Source: an uncultured delta proteobacterium
GTDB taxonomy: Bacteria; RBG-13-61-14; DRUE01
DNA: 9,212 nucleotides
Reading direction: 5' to 3'
NCBI GenBank assembly: GCA_903897985.1
Contig: CAIUDS010000761.1
Location: 1-9,212 of the forward strand
The notes beneath the pieces were generated by a model that did no database searches, was not told where the DNA came from, and saw nothing but the letters and a program-made list of their open reading frames with translations. The translations under genes and the position numbers were made by a program. Positions 5,172 through 9,212 of this stretch are shown here, piece after piece. How positions within the stretch are numbered: position 1 is the stretch's first letter; every line of letters starts with the position of its first letter.

Positions 5172-5181
5172 GCCGTGCACC
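5149..5181 (+). terminator. Inverted repeat after the thiolase/DUF35 operon
   Basis: GGTGCACGG (5149-5157) and CCGTGCACC (5173-5181) form a perfect 9-bp stem with a 15-nt loop, followed by TTT. It is well placed to end the operon, but the T-run is short, so it may be a processing or stability hairpin instead. The left arm is embedded in the 7-mer repeat array. Confidence 0.45.
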
Positions 5182-5196
5182 TTTCGCAACAGTTGC

Positions 5197-5236
5197 CTAT
5201 CCTCTTATCCTCATATTCTCCTATCCTCCAATCCGC
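5197..5236. repeat. Tandem pyrimidine-rich 8-mers, NTATCCTC type
   Basis: CTATCCTC (5197-5204), TTATCCTC (5205-5212), ATATTCTC (5213-5220), CTATCCTC (5221-5228) and the divergent CAATCCGC (5229-5236) are in strict 8-bp register. The plus strand is almost purely pyrimidine plus A. The array separates the operon terminator region from the argH promoter. Confidence 0.75.
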
Positions 5237-5247
5237 CTGCCCTGCCT

Positions 5248-5277
5248 TTGCGCCCGTTGCGGGTTTGCGGTTATAAT
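5248..5277 (+). promoter_or_regulatory. Candidate argH promoter
   Basis: A perfect TATAAT lies at 5272-5277. The best -35 is TTGCGC at 5248-5253 with an 18-bp spacer, a poor match. Transcription would start near 5284, leaving a short leader of about 14 nt that is almost wholly the Shine-Dalgarno AAGGAGAGG (5286-5294). Confidence 0.45.
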
Positions 5278-5297
5278 ATGGCCTCAAGGAGAGGACG

Positions 5298-6677
5298 ATG
5301 AAGAAAAAGGCATGGTCGGGCAGGTTCAAGGAAAAAACCAATGAAGCATTCGAGCAGTTCAGCGAGAGCGTGAGCTATGACCAGAGGCTCGCGCGCTACG
5401 ACCTCAGGAGCGACCTTGCGCATGTGGAAATGCTGGCGCGGCAGAAGATCATCGCCAAAAAGGACGCGCGGAAAATCATCCAGGGCTTGAAACAAATCCA
5501 GCGGGAGGTGCAGAGCGGCAAATTCAAGTTCCGGCCCGAACTCGAGGATGTGCACATGAACCTCGAGGCGCGGCTGTTCGAGCTCGCGGGCGAGGTGGCA
5601 GGCAAGCTGCATACCGGAAGGAGTCGGAACGATTTGGTGGTGAACGACGAGCGGCTCTGGCTGAAGGACGAGCTCGCGAAGATTGATGGCTTGATCGAGG
5701 AGTTGCTTAAAGCGATCGTTGCCAAAGCCGAAAAGCATCTCGGCGCGATCATGCCCGGATACACCCACACCCGGCCGGCCCAGCCCATCCTGTTCTCGCA
5801 CTGGCTGCTCGCCTACGCGGAAATGTTTTTGCGCGACCATGACCGGCTTTGGGATGTCTATTTCCGCGCCGACCTCTGCCCGCTCGGGTCCGGAGCCTTG
5901 GCCGGAAGCAACTATAAACTCGACCGCGCATTTCTGGCAAAAACGCTCGGCTTTGCCGGCATCACCATGAACAGCCTGGACGCGGTGTCCGACCGCGATT
6001 TCCTGATCGAGTTTGTCGCGGCGCTTTCGATCCTGATGTCGCACCTGAGCCGGCTGGGCGAGGAACTGGTCTGGATGAGCGGCGAGGAGTTCGGATACTT
6101 CGAATTGCCGGAGTCGCTCACCACCGGCTCGAGCATCATGCCCAACAAGAAGAACCCGGACGCGGCCGAACTCATTCGCGGCAAGACCGCGCGGGTCTAT
6201 GGCCATCTGATCGCGCTGCTCACCCTGGTCAAGGGCACTCCGCTCGCCTACAACCGCGACTTCCAGGAAGACAAGGAAGCGGTGTTCGACGCCGCGGATA
6301 CGGTATCCTCCAGCCTGGAAATCGCCAGGCTCCTGATCGCAGGGCTCGAGCCGAACGCGGACCGGATGCGCCTTGCCTGCAACAAAGGTTTCATCCTCGC
6401 CACCGACCTGGCCGACTACCTAGTCAAGAAGGGCCTGGGCTTCCGGCAGGCCCATTTCGCGGTCGGCAAGCTGGTGCGGTATTGCGAGGAAAAAGGGAAA
6501 CGGTTCGAGCAGCTCAAGCTGGGCGAGTTCAAGGAATCGAGTCCGCTCTTCGGGCAAGATGTTTTCAAACTCCTCTCAATGGAAGCGAGCGTGAAATCCA
6601 AGGCGGTCCCGGGCGGCGCCGCGCCCGCCCAGGTGAAGAGCCAGATACAAAGGCTCAAAGCGTTGCTCGGCAAATGA
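5298..6677 (+). CDS. argH: Argininosuccinate lyase
   Basis: This 459-residue protein is the full family length. ArgH splits argininosuccinate into arginine and fumarate, the last step of arginine synthesis, as a cytoplasmic homotetramer of the fumarase/aspartase superfamily. Visible landmarks are the KAWSGRFKEKT start, the HTGRSRNDLV segment, GYTHTRPAQPILFSHW with Thr156-His157, and the superfamily signature GSSIMPNKKNPD at residues 277-288, which carries the catalytic serine loop. The C-terminal GGAAPAQVKSQIQRLKALL helix is also typical. The ATG at 5298 has AAGGAG at 5286-5291. The stop overlaps the start of the next gene (ATGA), so the lipoprotein gene is translationally coupled. argH followed by an LptM-like lipoprotein gene is a known arrangement in Proteobacteria. 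Nothing suggests loss of function. Confidence 0.97.
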   Translation: MKKKAWSGRFKEKTNEAFEQFSESVSYDQRLARYDLRSDLAHVEMLARQKIIAKKDARKIIQGLKQIQREVQSGKFKFRPELEDVHMNLEARLFELAGEVAGKLHTGRSRNDLVVNDERLWLKDELAKIDGLIEELLKAIVAKAEKHLGAIMPGYTHTRPAQPILFSHWLLAYAEMFLRDHDRLWDVYFRADLCPLGSGALAGSNYKLDRAFLAKTLGFAGITMNSLDAVSDRDFLIEFVAALSILMSHLSRLGEELVWMSGEEFGYFELPESLTTGSSIMPNKKNPDAAELIRGKTARVYGHLIALLTLVKGTPLAYNRDFQEDKEAVFDAADTVSSSLEIARLLIAGLEPNADRMRLACNKGFILATDLADYLVKKGLGFRQAHFAVGKLVRYCEEKGKRFEQLKLGEFKESSPLFGQDVFKLLSMEASVKSKAVPGGAAPAQVKSQIQRLKALLGK

Positions 6678-7660
6678 AAAAAACCGCAAAAATATTTATC
6701 GCCCCCGCGATCCTTCTTGCCGCGCTCGCGGCCATTTTCTCCTGCGGGATCAAGCGGCCGCCCCTGCCGCCGGAAAAACTTTTCCCGCTCGCGGTCCAAG
6801 ACCCCCAGGTGATGATCCGGGACGGGTGCGCGGATTTGAGTTGGAAATATCCGGGACTCGCGCCGCCGGAAAAATACCGGATTCTAAGGACCGAGCAGAG
6901 CGGTTCCGGCCCGGCGCCCAATTCCGCGGAGCAGACCTTTGAAGTCCCCGGCACGGAGAGCCTCTTCCATGACTGCTCGCTCAAGGCCGGATTCCTTTAC
7001 GGCTTCCAGGTGACCGGGGTTTCTCAGGCTCGGCTTGAAGGCGAGCCCTCCAAAACCGTCTGGGCTCATATTTCGCAGCTCCCCCCGGCGCCGGAGAATT
7101 TGCGGGCTGTCCCCGGAGACCGATTCGTGGACCTGGCCTGGACCGCCGCGGCGGGCATGGCCTACAACCTTTACCGCTCGAAGGACCGGGAAAAATTTTC
7201 CAGCCATCCGCTCAATTTGGGCCCCATGCTGGAGAGCAAATATAGCGACGGCAATCTTGAGAACGGCAAAGAATACTTCTACTGCCTGCGCGCCACGGTG
7301 GTTGAGAAGGATTATCCTCCCCTCGAAAGCGGATGCGCCCCGGCCGCGGCCACGCCCATTGATCTGATCGCGCCCGCGGCGCCCCGGGGCCTGGTGGCCG
7401 CGCTCGCGGACAAGGCAGTGCAGCTCAAGTGGTTCAAATCCCCGGAGCCGGACCTGCTCGGATACCTGGTCTATCGCCGCCGGCCCGGCGAGCAGAGCTG
7501 GAAAAAAATCACGGCCGAGCCGATCCCCGAGACCGAGTATGTGGACCAGCAGGCTTTTAAATTGAAAGGCCGGTTTGAATACGCGGTTTCCGCGCTGGAC
7601 AACGCCCCGAGCAAAAACGGGAGCCGCCGGAGTCAGGTCGAAGCGGTTTCGGTTCCCTGA
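6674..7660 (+). CDS. Lipoprotein with LptM-like N-terminus and fibronectin-III-like repeats
   Basis: Start ATG 6674 overlaps the argH stop by 4 bp. The longer frame from 6482 would lie inside argH and is rejected. The 328-residue product has a lipoprotein signal (residues 1-23) with lipobox IFSC, Cys24 being the lipidated residue. It is followed by GIKRPPLPPEK, which resembles the CGxKGPLxxP motif of the LptM/YifL family encoded after argH elsewhere. Instead of ending there, the protein continues with three fibronectin-III-like units: about 40-133, 137-212 (PPAPENLRAVPGDRFVDLAW) and 235-327 (PAAPRGLVAALADKAVQLKW, ending FEYAVSALDNAP). It should be anchored in a membrane facing the periplasm, most likely the outer one. 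In Enterobacteria LptM supports LptD assembly; whether this long version does so is unknown. Its 3' end overlaps the convergent gene by 28 bp. Confidence 0.85.
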   Translation: MKKTAKIFIAPAILLAALAAIFSCGIKRPPLPPEKLFPLAVQDPQVMIRDGCADLSWKYPGLAPPEKYRILRTEQSGSGPAPNSAEQTFEVPGTESLFHDCSLKAGFLYGFQVTGVSQARLEGEPSKTVWAHISQLPPAPENLRAVPGDRFVDLAWTAAAGMAYNLYRSKDREKFSSHPLNLGPMLESKYSDGNLENGKEYFYCLRATVVEKDYPPLESGCAPAAATPIDLIAPAAPRGLVAALADKAVQLKWFKSPEPDLLGYLVYRRRPGEQSWKKITAEPIPETEYVDQQAFKLKGRFEYAVSALDNAPSKNGSRRSQVEAVSVP

Positions 7661-8196
7661 GCCGCGCCGGTTTTTTTCTTTTTCGTTTTCCGCTCCATAT
7701 GCTTGCCGCACTCGCCGCATTGCCAGAGCTCGACCCGCATCCGGAGATAGAGGAAGAAGCAAGCCAGACTGAGCACGCCGGTGATGATCAGGAAGGGGAA
7801 GCGGAAACTGAGCGCGAACAGGATGAGGGCGAGGGCGAGGAACGGCAACAGGATTTTAACGGGATAGTAGGGTATGGCCGCGGGTTTCATTTCCCCGCCG
7901 CATTCCATGCAATAGATCAGGCTGCCGATCTGCTCCGCGGGCTTGGGCTTGAATTTCGGCGCGGGGAGTTTGGCCAGGACCTTGCGAAAAGCGGAACTCG
8001 CGAGTGAGAAGGGTTTGCGGACCAGGGACCGGGAGTCGGCGAGGCGCTCGGCCAGGACCTCGCTGAGCGAGCTGGTCTTGGGCGCGATCACCGGGGCCGG
8101 CTCGCCGGTGAGCAGGTCCACATTGCATCTCCGGCAAACCAGGTCGGATTCGCTATGGACTAGCGAGCATTTGGGGCAACGCTTAAAGCTCGGCAT
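7633..8196 (-). CDS. Zinc-ribbon membrane protein with a membrane hairpin between CxxC pairs
   Basis: This 187-residue protein of unknown function starts at ATG 8196 with a strong AGGAGGTG site (8207-8214). An N-terminal zinc ribbon has C7-P-K-C10 and C21-R-R-C24. A linker (about 30-90) is rich in Ser, Ala and Lys. A second CxxC pair, C96-M-E-C99, comes just before two hydrophobic segments (about 113-130 and 133-151). A further pair, C160-G-E-C163, lies just after them, followed by a Lys-rich tail (KRKTKKKK type). The two pairs could be brought together by the membrane hairpin to form one split zinc site on the cytoplasmic side. The gene is convergent with the lipoprotein gene (28-bp overlap) and overlaps the upstream PilZ-like frame by 14 bp, suggesting coupling. 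No reaction can be proposed. Confidence 0.8.
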   Translation of the reverse strand: MPSFKRCPKCSLVHSESDLVCRRCNVDLLTGEPAPVIAPKTSSLSEVLAERLADSRSLVRKPFSLASSAFRKVLAKLPAPKFKPKPAEQIGSLIYCMECGGEMKPAAIPYYPVKILLPFLALALILFALSFRFPFLIITGVLSLACFFLYLRMRVELWQCGECGKHMERKTKKKKTGAAQGTETAST

Positions 8197-8410
8197 TTTT
8201 TTCAGCCACCTCCTGGTCTTCCTCCCCCCGGCTGTTAATCAGCGGAAGATCGCGTTCCGTCTGAACGCTGAACTCGATCGCAATCCCGGGCGGCCCACCC
8301 TCCGGGGCGTCCCGCTCGACCACCCGCGCCACTCTGCCCGAAGTTTCAATCGCTTCCTTCCCCACCACGCGCCCGATTGCTTGTGCATGTTTGTATTTTA
8401 GAGATTTTTA
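8183..8410 (-). pseudogene. PilZ-like domain fragment lacking its N-terminal part
   Basis: The frame is open from the TAA at 8408-8410 to the stop at 8183-8185. No ATG lies in frame; a GTG at 8366-8368 is the first usual start but has no clear Shine-Dalgarno. The translated segment GRVARVVERDAPEGGPPGIAIEFSVQTERDLPLI resembles the last strands of PilZ domains (G-x-V-x-x-V ... G-x-G-I/V-x-F), which bind cyclic di-GMP. The N-terminal RxxxR and D/NxSxxG binding motifs, which define a working PilZ, are absent. It therefore looks like the 3' remnant of a PilZ gene that once headed the zinc-ribbon gene's operon. The PilZ call rests on about 35 residues and is tentative. A short expressed protein of about 61 residues is the alternative. 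Confidence 0.35.
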
Positions 8411-8425
8411 AAGCTTTTGCAAAGC
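8397..8425 (-). promoter_or_regulatory. Possible promoter for the zinc-ribbon gene
   Basis: Reading the minus strand, TTGCAA near 8417-8422 and TAAAAT near 8395-8400 are separated by about 16 bp. The -10 matches consensus at 5 of 6 positions and the -35 at 4 of 6. It lies in the AT-rich patch directly upstream of the PilZ-like fragment, so that fragment and the zinc-ribbon gene could be read from it. Confidence 0.35.
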
Positions 8426-8457
8426 ATAGAGTAATTCTACGGAGCGCTTTTTCCTCC

Positions 8458-8519
8458 GGGTTTCGGGGTTAGGGGCTGGGGGTTAGCCAATTCCCGAAAT
8501 CCAAATTCCTTTTTCCGAC
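8458..8519. repeat. Degenerate G-rich octamer repeats in inverted arrangement (locus B)
   Basis: The plus strand reads GGGTTTCG, GGGTTAGG, GGCTGGGG, GTTAG from 8458 to 8486. Then, as at 992-1092, the complement of the same motif family follows to about 8519 (minus strand GGAATTTG, GATTTCGG, GAATTGGC). A canonical G-quadruplex motif spans 8458-8482: G runs of 3, 4, 4 and 5 with loops TTTC, TTA and CT. It stands between the PilZ-like fragment and the transposase. Confidence 0.6.
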
Positions 8520-8525
8520 TTTTCA

Positions 8526-8552
8526 ACGCAAAGGCACAGAGGACATAGAGAA
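8526..8552. repeat. Three degenerate tandem 9-mers, CGCAAAGGA type
   Basis: ACGCAAAGG (8526-8534), CACAGAGGA (8535-8543) and CATAGAGAA (8544-8552) are in 9-bp register. They belong to the same family as the complement of 1542-1568 but are more diverged. The array lies between G-rich locus B and the transposase gene, so it is close to the left boundary of that element. Confidence 0.6.
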
Positions 8553-8570
8553 ATCGAATAGTAAGTAGTT

Positions 8571-8585
8571 GTAATGCCTCATTAC
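8571..8585. other. Inverted repeat over the transposase stop codon
   Basis: GTAATG (8571-8576) and CATTAC (8580-8585) form a perfect 6-bp inverted repeat with a CCT centre. The transposase stop (8582-8584, minus strand) lies in its right arm. It could be a transcript-end hairpin or part of the element's left end. The matching right end is outside the window, so terminal repeats cannot be confirmed. Confidence 0.35.
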
Positions 8586-9212
8586 GTTAACATACGAGCA
8601 TGAGCGTGCAGGGGGAACATTTCAGCGAATTTTTCCATGGGTTTTTTGCCTCCTATGCCCTGGTGCGGGCGATTGAAATTGTAGAACCTCTCCCATAGCC
8701 ATAACTGACACCTCCGATCTTCCGAATCCAAGAATTTGAATCGGTGGAAGAGGTTGTCATTGTCTGTGCGCAGGGACCTCTCAACAATTCCGTTAAGCCA
8801 GGGCGAGCCTTTGGGAACCAATGCATGGATGAATCCCCATTTGTAAAGGAGTTGATCCAATTCGCCCTTCTTGCTATCCCGGTATTTCGTGTATTTTAGG
8901 GTGAACTCCCAGCCATTGTCAGTCCATATTAAAAAAAATGGCGGCATATGCCCAACCGCGCGTTCTACGGTTTCCGCCACTATCTGGCTGTTCATTCGCG
9001 GGTGGATTTCCGAATATTTTACGCGGGTCGCCATATGAATGATGGTGATTTTATATTCAAATTTGTGGCCTCCGGCAATCGCCGGAAGCCTCTGGATATT
9101 CATCTGCAGGCGGGGTTTGCCAACCTTGAGAGGCTTTCTGGCTTTCGCTTCCTTGCGGATCGGGCTGGTCAAACCTTGAGGGCCTGTTGCCCAAATCTTT
9201 CTGACCTGATAG
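8582..9212 (-). CDS. IS481/IS3-type transposase (rve integrase domain), partial at the window edge
   Basis: The frame is open through the right edge of the window, so the N-terminal part is missing. The TTG at 9170-9172 is merely the first start-like codon. The visible part is an integrase core domain: LQMNIQRLPAIAGG, EYKITIIHMATRVKYSEIH, WTDNGWEFT, PKGSPWLNGIVERSLRTD and a C-terminal W..FYNFNRPHQGIGGKKPMEKF. The second and third members of the DDE triad are present (Asp in WTDNG, Glu in GIVERS; 45 residues between them). The first, expected as Asp in the LQMDI-like strand, is Asn (codon 9098-9100). An Asn there would be expected to abolish metal-dependent strand transfer. The family normally moves the insertion sequence by cut and paste or copying. 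The IS481 versus IS3 placement is tentative because the N-terminal HTH is off the window. Confidence 0.85.
   Translation of the reverse strand, partial: YQVRKIWATGPQGLTSPIRKEAKARKPLKVGKPRLQMNIQRLPAIAGGHKFEYKITIIHMATRVKYSEIHPRMNSQIVAETVERAVGHMPPFFLIWTDNGWEFTLKYTKYRDSKKGELDQLLYKWGFIHALVPKGSPWLNGIVERSLRTDNDNLFHRFKFLDSEDRRCQLWLWERFYNFNRPHQGIGGKKPMEKFAEMFPLHAHARMLT

Noticed and set aside
3357..5189. Very long minus-strand open frame (610 codons) under the thiolase and DUF35 genes
   Set aside because: It spans several real plus-strand genes and their gaps, its composition is typical of antisense frames in GC-rich DNA, and it shows no family pattern.
5141..5236. Tandem arrays as a CRISPR array
   Set aside because: Units are 7 and 8 bp with no spacers and no long conserved repeat, so this is not CRISPR.
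6482..6673. Longer start for the lipoprotein gene
   Set aside because: It would lie inside argH, and the extra residues are Arg-rich with no signal. The ATG at 6674 begins a proper lipoprotein signal peptide.
1..9212. tRNA or rRNA genes
   Set aside because: No cloverleaf-like segment with GTTC-type T-loop and CCA-side acceptor pairing, and no rRNA-like sequence, was found on reading through both strands.

Overview
The window looks like chromosomal DNA from an uncultured-type, high-GC, Gram-negative bacterium. The supporting signs are a lipoprotein with an LptM/YifL-like N-terminus directly behind argH, Shine-Dalgarno sites close to AGGAGG, sigma70-type promoters, and codon use rich in G and C. 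A SpoVG protein, an RRM RNA-binding protein and a desulfoferrodoxin-like remnant would fit a deltaproteobacterial (Desulfobacterota) or similar, probably anaerobic lineage. The sequence alone does not settle the phylum.

Layout, left to right. spoVG (14-307, +) comes first, then a small RRM RNA-binding protein gene (539-838, +) with a textbook promoter and a 5'-leader hairpin. A short exported protein gene on the minus strand (1043-1324) looks cut off at its 3' end, where it runs into degenerate repeat DNA. The core of the window is a four-gene plus-strand operon (1595-5135): two thiolase-fold proteins followed by two small zinc-ribbon/OB-fold (DUF35) proteins. argH (5298-6677) follows from its own promoter and overlaps a lipoprotein gene with fibronectin-III-like domains (6674-7660). 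Convergent to that is a zinc-ribbon membrane protein gene (7633-8196, -), preceded by a short PilZ-like remnant. The right edge holds an IS481/IS3-type transposase gene (8582 to the window end, -) that has lost its first DDE acidic residue.

The most interesting part is the thiolase/DUF35 operon. By motif, both thiolase-fold proteins lack the nucleophilic cysteine and also the histidine of the GHP motif, so neither should perform classical thiolysis. Known thiolase-fold/DUF35 complexes include archaeal acetoacetyl-CoA thiolase/HMG-CoA synthase, PhlACB, BbsAB and the steroid side-chain aldolase Ltp2-ChsH2(DUF35). The closest match in motif logic is the aldolase type. A doubled set of cysteine-less thiolase folds with two OB-fold partners, one thiolase carrying a 62-residue histone-H1-like lysine-rich tail, could be an undescribed acyl-CoA C-C bond lyase/ligase complex. 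This is inference.

The intergenic DNA has a second theme. Several short-period degenerate tandem arrays (periods 7, 8 and 9 bp) and two canonical G-quadruplex motifs occur, often in inverted or paired arrangements and next to truncated genes.
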